DNA of 21,860 nt from Cytophagales bacterium (GCA_003500135.1 DNTA01000317.1:1-21860); one strand, 5' to 3'; shown: positions 7,609-15,326, counted from the stretch's first letter. The notes: a model not told the origin generated them from the sequence alone. Numbers and translations are program-made.

Positions 7609-8400
7609 ATGCGACGAGAAGAATTAATAGACATTATCAACAAAGAGAAGCGGGAAATCTATATTTCAGCTACACTAAAAAGGGAGTCTCAATACTTTAC
7701 AGAACTACTTTTTAATACGTTTTTTGACAGTGAGACAGATACAGAAAAAGCCTTAATAGAATTAGCAGCTGTATTTCTAAAAATACGTGATCTGGCCTGC
7801 CCGGAGATCAAAGGAAAACCCTGTAAAACCTGGGACGATTTTACTGAAGCAATTCCTGATTTGTTCTGCAGACTGAAAAAGGATGCCATTGCCATATTAA
7901 AAAATGATCCTGCAGCACAGTCTGTAAATGAGGTATATCTGGCATATCCGGGCTTTTATGCCATCGCCGTTTATCGTATGGCGCGAGAGTTTTATAACCT
8001 GGGACTACCTCTTATTCCAAGGCTAATGACGGAATTTGCGCATCAGAAAACCGGTATTGACATACACCCGGGAGCTACAATTGGCGAATCATTCTTTATA
8101 GATCATGGCACTGGGGTTGTCATCGGTGAAACTACCGTGATCAAAGACCACGTGAAAATATACCAGGGGGTAACGCTCGGTGCTTTAAGTGTTAAAAAAG
8201 AATACAAAAACACCAAGAGGCACCCTACCATAGAAGAGAACGTGACCATCTACGCAAATGCCACCATTTTAGGAGGAAAAACAACCATTGGCAAAAATAG
8301 TATCATTGGAGGTAATAGTTGGTTAACCAATTCCATTCCTGGAAATTCTATTGTTAACAATACCTCTAAGGTGGAGATAATAGCTAAAAAACATGACTAA
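7609..8400 (+). CDS. cysE: Serine O-acetyltransferase
   Basis: Transfers acetyl from acetyl-CoA to L-serine, the first step of cysteine synthesis. The 263-residue product has the alpha-helical N-terminal SAT domain (about 1-145) followed by a left-handed beta-helix of hexapeptide repeats. Motifs: TGIDIHPGATIGE (148-160), FIDHGTGVVIGET with H166 and D165 (counterpart of the E. coli catalytic His-Asp pair), and KRHPTI with H205. The ATG at 7609 is preferred to the TTG at 7585. The C-terminus ends KHD and lacks the terminal Ile that docks CysE into CysK in enterobacteria, which suits its CysM-type partner. The last 8 bases overlap cysM, so the pair is translationally coupled. Confidence 0.93.
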   Translation: MRREELIDIINKEKREIYISATLKRESQYFTELLFNTFFDSETDTEKALIELAAVFLKIRDLACPEIKGKPCKTWDDFTEAIPDLFCRLKKDAIAILKNDPAAQSVNEVYLAYPGFYAIAVYRMAREFYNLGLPLIPRLMTEFAHQKTGIDIHPGATIGESFFIDHGTGVVIGETTVIKDHVKIYQGVTLGALSVKKEYKNTKRHPTIEENVTIYANATILGGKTTIGKNSIIGGNSWLTNSIPGNSIVNNTSKVEIIAKKHD

Positions 8401-9274
8401 ATTCATAACAGATCGGATTGGCAATACTCCCTTGGTAAAGTCAAAGGTGTTGAACCAAAACCCTAATGTTGAACTCTATTTTAAGCTGGAAGGTAATAAT
8501 CCGGGAGGCAGTGTTAAGGACAGGGCAGCTTATAACATGATTAAGACTGCACTGGATCTAGAGCAGATCGATACAAACACAAAACTCATAGAAGCGACTA
8601 GTGGCAATACCGGAATTGCATTGGCCATGATCGCTGGCATCTTTAAATTGGACATAGAACTCGTCATGCCCGAAACAGCGACCAGGGAAAGGGTTCAAAC
8701 CATGCGGGCTTATGGTGCCAGAGTAACCTTGCACCCTGATGGAATTGAAGGAGCACGAGACTATGCAGAGAATAAAGTTCTTAAGGAAGGGTATTTTTCA
8801 TTCAATCAGTTTTCAAACGAAAATAACTGGAAAGCTCATTATAAAACGACTGGTCCCGAAGTATGGCGTGATACGGATGGATTGGTCACTCACTTTGTCT
8901 CTTCTATGGGAACAACTGGAACCATTATGGGAACCTCTCGATTTCTTAAAGAGTGTAACCCAAGCATTGAAATAGTAGGCGTTCAGCCCAAGGAAGGTTC
9001 CGAAATACCCGGTATTAGAAAATGGCCAACAGAATACCTCCCTAAAATATTTGATCCTCATCGAGTGGATCGCATTATAGAGGTTAGTCGTGATGAAGCT
9101 ATAACTATGTCAAGACGTCTTGCTAGAGAAGAAGGTATTCTTGCCGGCATGAGCAGCGGCGGTGCTACATGTGCCGCAATTCAATTGGCAAATGAGTTGA
9201 AAGAGGGCGTTGTTGTGAGTATTATCTGTGATCGTGGTGATCGTTACCTGTCCTCAGATCTCTTTGAACAATAA
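8393..9274 (+). CDS. cysM: Cysteine synthase B (O-acetylserine sulfhydrylase)
   Basis: PLP enzyme that makes cysteine from O-acetylserine and sulfide (the CysM type can also use thiosulfate). It is 293 residues, the normal length. Visible: PLP lysine K42 in NPGGSVKDRAA; substrate loop TSGNTG (69-74); phosphate-binding GTTGT (173-177); the EGSEIPGIRKWP segment; and near the end ICDRGDRYLSS, where CDRGDRY is the CysM pattern rather than the CysK PSxGERY pattern. It starts inside the last codons of cysE (8-base overlap), so acetylserine maker and user are made together. The gene converges on a small membrane protein gene with 36 bases between, without a visible hairpin. Confidence 0.93.
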   Translation: MTKFITDRIGNTPLVKSKVLNQNPNVELYFKLEGNNPGGSVKDRAAYNMIKTALDLEQIDTNTKLIEATSGNTGIALAMIAGIFKLDIELVMPETATRERVQTMRAYGARVTLHPDGIEGARDYAENKVLKEGYFSFNQFSNENNWKAHYKTTGPEVWRDTDGLVTHFVSSMGTTGTIMGTSRFLKECNPSIEIVGVQPKEGSEIPGIRKWPTEYLPKIFDPHRVDRIIEVSRDEAITMSRRLAREEGILAGMSSGGATCAAIQLANELKEGVVVSIICDRGDRYLSSDLFEQ

Positions 9275-9310
9275 ATCAATCCAGAACTTTCAAAATGTGA
9301 TGGTTGTCCC

Positions 9311-9622
9311 TTACAAGAGTGTCCAGATATTTAGTATTGCAAGGAAGGTACATATTGCTATAACAAGTAAATTTAAAAATCGCCAGCCTCCCTTTGTTTT
9401 AGACAGAACGATAACTGATATAAGACAACAGAAAAGGCAAAACAACACACTGATCAATGTACTGGTGTACCTTCCATGAAGCCATTCCGGGAGAGCCGTT
9501 TCATACAGATTTAACCTTGTAACCTGATCATTTGCCCGATCAAATATGATTATCCAGAGTATCCAAAGGGATAGTGGCACTAAGGCAAGTAATACAGAGA
9601 GGGTGCTAAGAATTTTATTCAA
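9311..9622 (-). CDS. Small three-TM membrane protein, unknown function
   Basis: A 103-residue protein with three hydrophobic segments: residues about 5-27 (rich in Leu, Ile and Trp), 53-72, and 79-101. The loop between the first two (about 28-52) is polar and carries DRANDQVTR and EWLHGRYTS. No family motif is recognised and there is no signal peptide cleavage site, so it is likely an inner-membrane protein. It lies 48 bases downstream of the DUF4287/DUF5655 gene on the same strand and may be the last gene of that transcript. Codon use looks like its neighbours. Coding status rests on the open frame, clear TM pattern and tidy spacing. Confidence 0.6.
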   Translation of the reverse strand: MNKILSTLSVLLALVPLSLWILWIIIFDRANDQVTRLNLYETALPEWLHGRYTSTLISVLFCLFCCLISVIVLSKTKGGWRFLNLLVIAICTFLAILNIWTLL

Positions 9623-9670
9623 AATAGCCAGCCGTTCATTTTTTAAATCCCTGGGCTCATAAAAACACTT

Positions 9671-10213
9671 CTATACCGATTCTTCGTAAGCCTCTTTGAT
9701 CCATTCTTTCAGCTCTGGATCTAAATCACTGATCTGGGTTACTCTGACCCGGTGAGAGCACATGGTACCAAAGGGTCCTGAATTTTCCAGACGATCTGTT
9801 ATTGTTTTATTTTTGAACTTAAGACCAAGGTCTATGCGTGTTTTAGTTGCCGGTTTGATCAATAGAAACTGTCGTTTTCTGATCACACTAACACTCGTTT
9901 TTTTTGGGGTAATGGTAAGGTCTTCACCCAAACCGGATACGAACGATATCAACCCCTTATAAATTGGAATAAGCGATTCTTTACCTTTGTATTGTGCTGC
10001 CACCAATTCATCAGGTGAAGTATCTTCATCCTTGGATAATTGAACAATCGTATTAGCGAAACCGTGTGTAACCCCATATTCACCTTTTAAAAATCCAACG
10101 GCCTCAGAGTGTTTTGTAAAGTTTTTTTGTTTCAATAATTTTTTCCATTCACTCAGAGACTTACCCGTTTTTTCAGACATATTATCAATCATGGTTTGCA
10201 GTGCATTGCTCAT
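9671..10213 (-). CDS. DUF4287 / DUF5655 domain protein
   Basis: From the ATG at 10213 the protein is 180 residues. The first 60 residues (MSNALQTMIDNMSEKTGKS onward, with EWKKLL and VGFLKGEYGVTHGFAN) match the DUF4287 pattern. Residues about 70-175 match DUF5655 (IPIYKGLISFVSGLGEDL, then TPKKTSVSV, RKRQFLLIKP and TKTRIDLGL). This two-domain layout is common in bacteria, but the function is unknown; the C-terminal domain is sometimes loosely called a transport protein without evidence. The chain is soluble, with no signal peptide. A longer frame to 10294 runs into the YciI-like gene and is not used. The start lies 11 bases after the stop of the YciI-like gene, so the two are probably one operon. 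Confidence 0.82.
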   Translation of the reverse strand: MSNALQTMIDNMSEKTGKSLSEWKKLLKQKNFTKHSEAVGFLKGEYGVTHGFANTIVQLSKDEDTSPDELVAAQYKGKESLIPIYKGLISFVSGLGEDLTITPKKTSVSVIRKRQFLLIKPATKTRIDLGLKFKNKTITDRLENSGPFGTMCSHRVRVTQISDLDPELKEWIKEAYEESV

Positions 10214-10224
10214 TCTTATTACTT

Positions 10225-10701
10225 TTAAGGTTTTACTTTCCAAATTTTTTCTGAGTAGCTCAAATACTTCACTAGTGCAGCCGAGCCATACCATTGATAG
10301 AGGTCATAATCAAGTAAATTACTCCTTATGGCAGGATCGGTTTGTAGCAAACGATGTGCCTCTGATTCATTTGTAACATTATCAAAAACGAATATCCCAC
10401 GATACGCTTGATCATTCTGCTGTAAGGGACCTGCCAATATGAGTTTTCCCTCCTTCACCATTTGTTCCATATTGCTCATATGCCCTTTAAAGCTTTTGCT
10501 AACGAATTCTTTGTCGTCCGTAGTATTTTTACCCGTCTTCAAGATGACCAGAAAATAATTTTTCATACCATAGTCATCTGCTCCAAGATCAGCAGCTAGC
10601 GAGGCATCGTAGTTGGGATTGACATCCTTAGGTAGCTCCTTGGTTTGGGTAATTGCGGTAAATGTTGCGGAAAGGGCGCAACATAGAATAAATCTTTTCA
10701 T
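10225..10701 (-). CDS. Exported YciI-like protein
   Basis: A 158-residue protein with a cleavable signal peptide (about residues 1-19, ending TAITQ) followed by a YciI/YCII domain, a small ferredoxin-like fold. The domain shows H74 in FKGHM, LAGPL (89-93), RGIFVF (101-106) and DPAIRSNLLDY (122-132), the usual YciI landmarks; H74 and a nearby Asp would be the proposed active pair. Cytosolic YciI proteins are about 95 residues; here an N-terminal leader of about 45 residues directs the domain to the periplasm. Function is unknown. It is the first gene of a likely operon with the DUF4287/DUF5655 gene and perhaps the three-TM protein. Confidence 0.8.
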   Translation of the reverse strand: MKRFILCCALSATFTAITQTKELPKDVNPNYDASLAADLGADDYGMKNYFLVILKTGKNTTDDKEFVSKSFKGHMSNMEQMVKEGKLILAGPLQQNDQAYRGIFVFDNVTNESEAHRLLQTDPAIRSNLLDYDLYQWYGSAALVKYLSYSEKIWKVKP

Positions 10702-10799
10702 AGGTCTGTTAATTAAGCCTCTATCAAGTTAGGAAATAAAAATGGAATTAGTACGAGGCAGAATTTGTAAGCTCATTGCCTCAGGGGTTTTTTTAGATT

Positions 10800-10826
10800 A
10801 AAAACACAGTTTGCTCAAACGTCTGT
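10800..10826 (-). terminator. Possible rho-independent terminator after the dihydrofolate-reductase-like gene
   Basis: Read on the minus strand, ACAG pairs with CTGT and an inner TTT/AAA closes a GAGC loop with a 3-base bulge, followed by G and a run of five T. It lies 12 bases past the stop at 10838. The stem is AT-rich and bulged, so the call is tentative. Confidence 0.35.
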
Positions 10827-10837
10827 ATTGAGGTGGG

Positions 10838-11374
10838 TCATACTTTCCTATAATGCTGTTGCGAAATTTGACTTAAGTAGACCTTTGATTTAACTAAATC
10901 AAATTTAAGTGATTTTGGAAGTTCGGAAAATAAGGGAATACCGTTTCCCAACACCACTGGAATAGTGGTTAAGACCAACTCATCAATACGATTTGATCTT
11001 AAAAAGTTCTGGATGGTCTTTCCTCCATCAATACAAAGCTTATGGTATCCCCGATCGTGAATCTGGGTTAACACCTCTTCTGAAGATCCTTTTACTAAAA
11101 AAACTTTGTCTTTCAATTCGGACGGTAAAAAATTCAGTGACTCACTAAGTACAAAGACCGGTATCTGATAAGGCCAGTCCATATCAAAATTACGGACCGT
11201 TTCAAATGTATGACGCCCCATCACAAGAGCGTCAATATCTTTCATGAATTCCGAATACCCCATATCATCTCCATTGGGATTAGGTACCGTGTGTAACCAA
11301 TCAATACCACCATTTTTGTCAGCAATAAAACCGTCAATACTTTTGGCAATGAATACTTTATTGGTACCCTTCAT
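10838..11374 (-). CDS. Dihydrofolate reductase family protein (RibD C-terminal-like)
   Basis: A 178-residue soluble protein. The N-terminus (KVFIAKSIDGFIADKNGGIDWL), the ALVMGRHTFETV block (about 49-60) and the C-terminal TTIPVVLGNGIPLF (about 136-149) are typical of the RibD-C/DHFR-like family of NADPH-binding reductases, often annotated 'dihydrofolate reductase family protein' or YyaP/YwjB-like. It is not the housekeeping FolA: the sequence layout matches the RibD-C branch. The actual substrate is unknown, and riboflavin synthesis is not implied because no rib genes are nearby. It lies 151 bases downstream of the lipoprotein methyltransferase on the same strand and likely has its own promoter. 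Confidence 0.87.
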   Translation of the reverse strand: MKGTNKVFIAKSIDGFIADKNGGIDWLHTVPNPNGDDMGYSEFMKDIDALVMGRHTFETVRNFDMDWPYQIPVFVLSESLNFLPSELKDKVFLVKGSSEEVLTQIHDRGYHKLCIDGGKTIQNFLRSNRIDELVLTTIPVVLGNGIPLFSELPKSLKFDLVKSKVYLSQISQQHYRKV

Positions 11375-11525
11375 TTGATTCGTTGAGATATTTAGAATAC
11401 TGATTTTTGGTAAATTAAGACTTGTAGTGATGTTTCAAACAAGTGTATTTTGACCAAACTGAATAAATCTAATTAAAAAAAGTCGCTTTGATTCAACTTG
11501 GTGGGTGATGCACTCTTTTAGACCC

Positions 11526-12245
11526 CTACTTCGCTTTAATAATGTATTGGTAAGGCAATAATTCTGTATTAACTTCAACAATCTCAAAACCTGCGGCCTC
11601 AAGCTCTTTAACAACAAGCTCTTTAGAGATTTTATGATCTCGTTTAGGTCCTACAGGAATCTCCTTTTTAAAGAAATCAATAATGATCAATTCCCCATCT
11701 TCCTTAATTCCGTTTCTCACTAATGAAAAATATGCAATTCGATCTTCGATATGGTGATAGGTATTCACGATTAATACTTTATCAACTTCATTATTGGAAA
11801 GACCAGGATTGTCAAAAGGGATCTTGCGCAACTCAATATTTTTAATTTTGTTTTGCTCAACTCTTTTTTTGAGAGCCTCCTGAAATTCATCATCAACATC
11901 CGCAGCAATCACCTGTGCACCTCTCGAGGCCAATTTTACAGAGAAGTATCCTGAGCCCGCTCCAATATCCATTATTTTTTGACCAGAAATGTCACCCAGA
12001 TAACTGAGTACTTCTTCCGGTTTTTGATAAGCATCTCTTTCAGGTGATTCAAAATTTTTGATCAATTCTTCCACTGATCGCTGATGCATGTAGTCATTTG
12101 CTGAATGCTGCTTGTGATGCTCTTTAACTTCATGACTTGGTTTCTTGTCCATTTCGTTGGCGTCCATTCCTTCTTGATTTTTACCTTCTATACAGGCACT
12201 CAGGATCATCGCGCAGAGCAGACCTAAAAGTATTTTTGACCTCAT
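11526..12245 (-). CDS. Lipoprotein-type class I SAM-dependent methyltransferase
   Basis: A 239-residue protein. The N-terminus is a short lipoprotein signal peptide with lipobox LSAC, C18 being the lipidation site, followed by a hydrophilic His/Lys-rich linker to about residue 55. A class I Rossmann methyltransferase domain follows: motif I MDIGAGSGYFS (92-102), acidic AADVDDE, VDKVLIVNTYHH and the later ELIIIDFFKKE strand. The stretch FESPERDAYQKPEEVL just before motif I recurs in related proteins that I recall as predicted exported methyltransferases. SAM is normally cytosolic, so a lipoprotein form is odd; either the signal is not used or the enzyme acts in an unusual place. Substrate is unknown. 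It starts 1 nt after the permease stop, so the two are translationally coupled. Confidence 0.85.
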   Translation of the reverse strand: MRSKILLGLLCAMILSACIEGKNQEGMDANEMDKKPSHEVKEHHKQHSANDYMHQRSVEELIKNFESPERDAYQKPEEVLSYLGDISGQKIMDIGAGSGYFSVKLASRGAQVIAADVDDEFQEALKKRVEQNKIKNIELRKIPFDNPGLSNNEVDKVLIVNTYHHIEDRIAYFSLVRNGIKEDGELIIIDFFKKEIPVGPKRDHKISKELVVKELEAAGFEIVEVNTELLPYQYIIKAK

Positions 12246-12246
12246 T

Positions 12247-13560
12247 TTAGTTATTATTTGATTTTATTTTTATGTTTTTACTCATATAATAAGTGATCAG
12301 GCCCAGGAAGAGGTTCGAAAATCCCAGCAATGTTTCAACTGGCTTGTTAAGGAACGCATAAAATATCATCCAAAGAGATAGGCCTATGTAAATTATTTGC
12401 AAGATAGGAAACAAAGGGCTTTTGTAAGCGTTTTTTGATTTATTCAAATGCTGAAGTCTTATTTTAAACACACCAAATACCGTTACCATTGAAGATATGG
12501 TGAGCAAAACACCACAATAAATAAGGATTTGATCAAAGGTACCTGTGATGATCATCAAGGCGCTGATAACAAACTGAAACCACAAAGCTCTTGTGGGTAG
12601 TTCATTTGCTTTTTGTTTGAAGAAAAACCAAAACTGATGGTCCCTGGCTATACTTGATGTGACCCTTGAACCTATCCAGACCATAGCACTAATGCCCGAT
12701 ATCAGTAACAGAGATATGGCCAAACCAAAATAAGTCCTGCCCTTTTCACCAGCTATCTCTTGCATCACTATGGTTCCCACATTTAATTGACCTCTCAATG
12801 CTTCAAGCGGTGCGTGTTTTAAAAAAATAAACTGTAATAAAGTATAGAGAAGTGTAACGATTACGGTTCCTCCTATTAAAGCAACAGGCAATGCCTTTCT
12901 GGGGTCCTTAATCTCATCAATGATATAGGCAGCTGCGTTCCATCCCGAATAAGAATAACTCACGTAGATAAGGGCCACAGCAAAAGCAGGCGATAATAAT
13001 TCGGTCATATCAATTCCCGTATAAACAGCACCATTATTGAAAGCTGAAGGCATAATAAGACCAATCGCGATCATTAAAACAATGAGCCCTACCTTAAACA
13101 GGGTACTGACATTCTGAAATTTTGAGCTGACGCTCAGGTTTCTTGTATGAATGGCAGTAACCAGAGCAATTAAAACAATACTGGTCCATTTTGGGCTTGG
13201 TTCAAAAAAAGGAAAGTAAGCCACAAAAGCAATAGCTGATAGTGCTATTGGCGCCGCAAAACCAACCGTGATGGAAATCCAACCCGACAAATAGCCAATA
13301 AGGGGGTGAAACAGCTTACTTAAAAAGGCGTACTCACCTCCTGATCTTTGAATGTAGCTCCCAATTTCAGAGTAGCTGAATGCACCTGACAATGCAATGA
13401 CCCCTCCGAGCCCCCAAAGGATCAATATGGTGGCTGGATTGTAAAGTTCCTCCAACTGAAATCCTAAACTGGTAAAAGCACCGGTACCGATCATGTTAGC
13501 TATCACCAGTGCTAGACCGGTAACTGCCGTAATTTTAGTATTGGAGGCTGGCTTGTTCAC
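12247..13560 (-). CDS. APC family amino-acid permease
   Basis: A 437-residue inner-membrane transporter with about 12 hydrophobic segments. The APC signature is at the N-terminus: VTGLALVIANMIGTGAFTSLG, with the GTGAF-type unwound helix 1, followed by the helix 2 WGLGGVIALSGAFSYSEIG and the conserved QRSGGEYAFLSKLF block. This supports amino-acid/polyamine/organocation uptake or exchange; substrate cannot be assigned. The start is GTG at 13560: no in-frame ATG lies between the upstream stop and residue 23 inside helix 1. The GTG overlaps the TGA stop of a 16-codon leader ORF. The downstream methyltransferase starts 1 nt after the stop, which suggests a shared task, but what links them is not known. 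Confidence 0.9.
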   Translation of the reverse strand: MNKPASNTKITAVTGLALVIANMIGTGAFTSLGFQLEELYNPATILILWGLGGVIALSGAFSYSEIGSYIQRSGGEYAFLSKLFHPLIGYLSGWISITVGFAAPIALSAIAFVAYFPFFEPSPKWTSIVLIALVTAIHTRNLSVSSKFQNVSTLFKVGLIVLMIAIGLIMPSAFNNGAVYTGIDMTELLSPAFAVALIYVSYSYSGWNAAAYIIDEIKDPRKALPVALIGGTVIVTLLYTLLQFIFLKHAPLEALRGQLNVGTIVMQEIAGEKGRTYFGLAISLLLISGISAMVWIGSRVTSSIARDHQFWFFFKQKANELPTRALWFQFVISALMIITGTFDQILIYCGVLLTISSMVTVFGVFKIRLQHLNKSKNAYKSPLFPILQIIYIGLSLWMIFYAFLNKPVETLLGFSNLFLGLITYYMSKNIKIKSNNN

Positions 13561-13607
13561 TTCAAAGCTTCAGGTATTTGGAACTTATCGATTATTTGGT
13601 TTTCCAT
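13557..13607 (-). promoter_or_regulatory. 16-codon leader ORF overlapping the permease start
   Basis: An ATG at 13607 opens a frame for MENQIIDKFQIPEALK that ends in TGA. The stop shares bases with the permease start in the arrangement GTGA, the classic overlap for translational coupling. The permease itself begins with a GTG and has no Shine-Dalgarno site, so re-initiation after this leader would explain how it is translated. The frame is short enough to occur by chance, and no run of one amino acid suggests classical attenuation. Confidence 0.3.
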
Positions 13608-13764
13608 AATACAAATTAAAAATAGCCTAAAAACAGGCGTATAACTTATCATTACAAGCTATTTAATACTTCGATCAACATTGTCACTGATCCTGACCCA
13701 GAGATATTGGATATACCTTTTAATCTAAAAGCTATGAAGGAGTGTCTTAGATCTGCACAATCCA

Positions 13765-14007
13765 TTAAAGATGCGAATTATTTTTACGCTTTTTAACAAG
13801 CCCATAGATAAGGGCTGCCGGAATGAGTAAAGGCAGTAGAAACCCAAATCTTCTCTCCGGGTTCATCAGCCATGCTCCAAAGCCAAAAATGGCGATACCA
13901 ATTAAAAAACCAATATAAAAGGCAAAAAACGTCCTCGACTTTTTGGCTTTCTTTTTCTCAATCATCAGTTCCTCATCGGTCATGTCCGAATAATTCTTCT
14001 CTTCCAT
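13765..14007 (-). CDS. Small two-TM protein, unknown function
   Basis: An 80-residue protein: an acidic then basic N-terminus (MEEKNYSDMTDEELMIEKKKAKKS, shown in two parts by charge: residues 1-15 acidic, 16-24 basic), two hydrophobic helices (about 27-47 and 54-70) and a basic tail KKRKNN. The 'DMTDEELMIEKKKAKKS' lead-in followed by two helices is a layout I associate with small unnamed membrane proteins of Flavobacteria. Positive charges flank the helices, suggesting both ends are cytosolic. It is divergent from the four-TM protein at 14137, and 204 bases separate its stop from the permease start. Confidence 0.65.
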   Translation of the reverse strand: MEEKNYSDMTDEELMIEKKKAKKSRTFFAFYIGFLIGIAIFGFGAWLMNPERRFGFLLPLLIPAALIYGLVKKRKNNSHL

Positions 14008-14136
14008 CGATTTTGTCTACTTCAGTTAGTAAAATAAGGTCCTCATCAAAAAATGGTTTTGAACCAATTAGTTGTTTAAATTTAAATAATCTTGTTTAGT
14101 TAGTATAGCGTTCAATTCCTTAAAATCTGTGACAAC

Positions 14137-14520
14137 ATGTGGAAATATTTACTGGCCTGGTTTCCAATGATCGTTTTAGCCATTGCCAATGGACTCTTCA
14201 GAGAAAAGATCATTAGTGGAAGGTTCAATGAACTCCAGGCGCATCAATTGTCAACATTTTCGTTAATGATGTTATTTGGCGTCTACATCTGGGTCTTATT
14301 CAAATTTTGGCGACCTCATTCGGTTCAGCAAGCGATCCTTATTGGGCTACTATGGACTCTTTTTACGATTATCTTCGAATTTTTATTTGGTCACTTTATC
14401 GTTGGACACGACTGGCAAACCTTACTTAAAGATTACAACATATTTAAAGGACGTTTATGGCTACTCTTTCTGATATGGGTAGGTATAGCTCCATATCTGA
14501 TCTATGAACTACAGAAATAA
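14137..14520 (+). CDS. Small four-TM membrane protein, unknown function
   Basis: A 127-residue integral membrane protein with four predicted helices (about 3-20, 42-59, 67-87 and 107-123). Between helices three and four is a conserved-looking loop, FGHFIVGHDWQTLLKDYNIFKGRLW, seen here at residues 87-112 (quoted in part: GHFIVGHDW and DYNIFKGRLW). I believe similar unnamed proteins occur in many bacteria, but no function is known to me. There is no signal peptide cleavage site. It is divergently arranged from the small two-TM gene (129 bases between starts). The ATG at 14137 begins exactly at the first helix, which supports the start. Confidence 0.68.
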   Translation: MWKYLLAWFPMIVLAIANGLFREKIISGRFNELQAHQLSTFSLMMLFGVYIWVLFKFWRPHSVQQAILIGLLWTLFTIIFEFLFGHFIVGHDWQTLLKDYNIFKGRLWLLFLIWVGIAPYLIYELQK

Positions 14521-14659
14521 ACTTCAGATCAACTTGAAAAATCGCCTTAAATTCTTAGGTAAAACCCCAAAAGTCTGTGTTTAATTTCAATTTTAGTTAT
14601 TTGATTTTTTAACTTTTCAAATGAAAAATAAAGTATATTAGTGTCCTTTTTTAAACTAT

Positions 14660-15288
14660 TTGAAAAACTGTCATACCCTAGAGGAATGGCTTTCCTGGAT
14701 GGATGAGCTTTCCTCAAATGACTACGTTGTTGTAGATCATTTTTTGGATATCCACAAGCTGAAAACTATTCAGACTTTTTTTCTTTCACATCTTCAAATC
14801 TTCAATAAAGCCGGCATAGGAGCACTTGGTGATCATGTAATACGCGAAGATATACGTGGTGATTACATCTACGGCTGGATCGAAAAAGAGACTCCGAACT
14901 AATTGATATATGGGCTTTGATCGACGAAACTATTCACGTCTTTAATCGATATTGTTTTTTGGGATTATCGGGTGATGAGTTTCATTTAGCTCATTACCCT
15001 AAAGGGGGGCATTACAAAAAACATCTGGATCAGTTTAATAACCGAAGTAATCGAACCATCAGTATGGTGATCTATTTGAACCAGGATTGGAAAAAAGGAG
15101 ACGGTGGCGAATTAGAGGTCTTTTTTCAAGACGGAAGCTCTGTTCTGATAGAACCCATCGAAGGACGTTGTGTGATGTTTAAAAGTGCGATTGTACCGCA
15201 TGCTGTCCTGGCCTCTGCAAAGCCTCGTAATAGTTTAACAGGATGGTTGTTACAACAACCTTCTGCACTGGGTCAGTTTTTGGGATGA
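14660..15288 (+). pseudogene. 2OG-Fe(II) oxygenase (prolyl-hydroxylase-like), broken by a frameshift
   Basis: The gene is in two frames. The first part (14660-14902) ends IRGDYIYGWIEK and then stops at TAA; the second (to 15288) continues without an ATG at the junction. Adding one A to the five-A run at 14883-14887 joins them as WIEKRDSELIDIWALIDE, giving one protein of about 209 residues, normal for the family. The core shows GDEFHLAHYPKGGHYKKH, HxD iron ligands H122 and D124 in KHLDQF, distal H181 in VPHAVL and the 2-oxoglutarate arginine R190 in PRNSLTGW (numbering of the joined protein). Such enzymes hydroxylate proteins or small molecules using Fe(II) and 2-oxoglutarate. The start is uncertain: TTG at 14660 keeps a family-like helix; ATG at 14699 is the alternative. 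It may be a real mutation or a homopolymer sequencing error. Confidence 0.82.
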
Positions 15289-15292
15289 CCAT

Positions 15293-15326
15293 CTTGTCAT
15301 ACTCAAAAGCTTTGTGTGTATCTTTG
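15293..15326 (+). promoter_or_regulatory. Bacteroidota-type promoter for the TIGR02757 gene
   Basis: TATCTTTG at 15319-15326 matches the -7 consensus TAnnTTTG exactly, with a TTG at 15294-15296 as the -33 box and 22 bases between. The ATG follows 14 bases after the -7 box, so the leader would be very short. Confidence 0.5.

Noticed and set aside
10755..10794. GAGGCA / TGCCTC stem followed by a run of seven T on the plus strand
   Set aside because: No plus-strand gene is upstream, the loop is 16 bases, and the T run is offset by AGGGG, so it is not a convincing terminator.
13625..13638. GCCT-AAAAAC-AGGC hairpin followed by T-rich sequence on the minus strand
   Set aside because: A 4-bp stem is too weak to call a terminator or attenuator; mentioned only beside the leader ORF.
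14882..14890. Programmed -1 ribosomal frameshift site in the oxygenase
   Set aside because: Zero-frame GAA AAA GAG is not the X XXY YYZ pattern and no downstream stimulatory stem was seen; a single lost A explains the break more simply.
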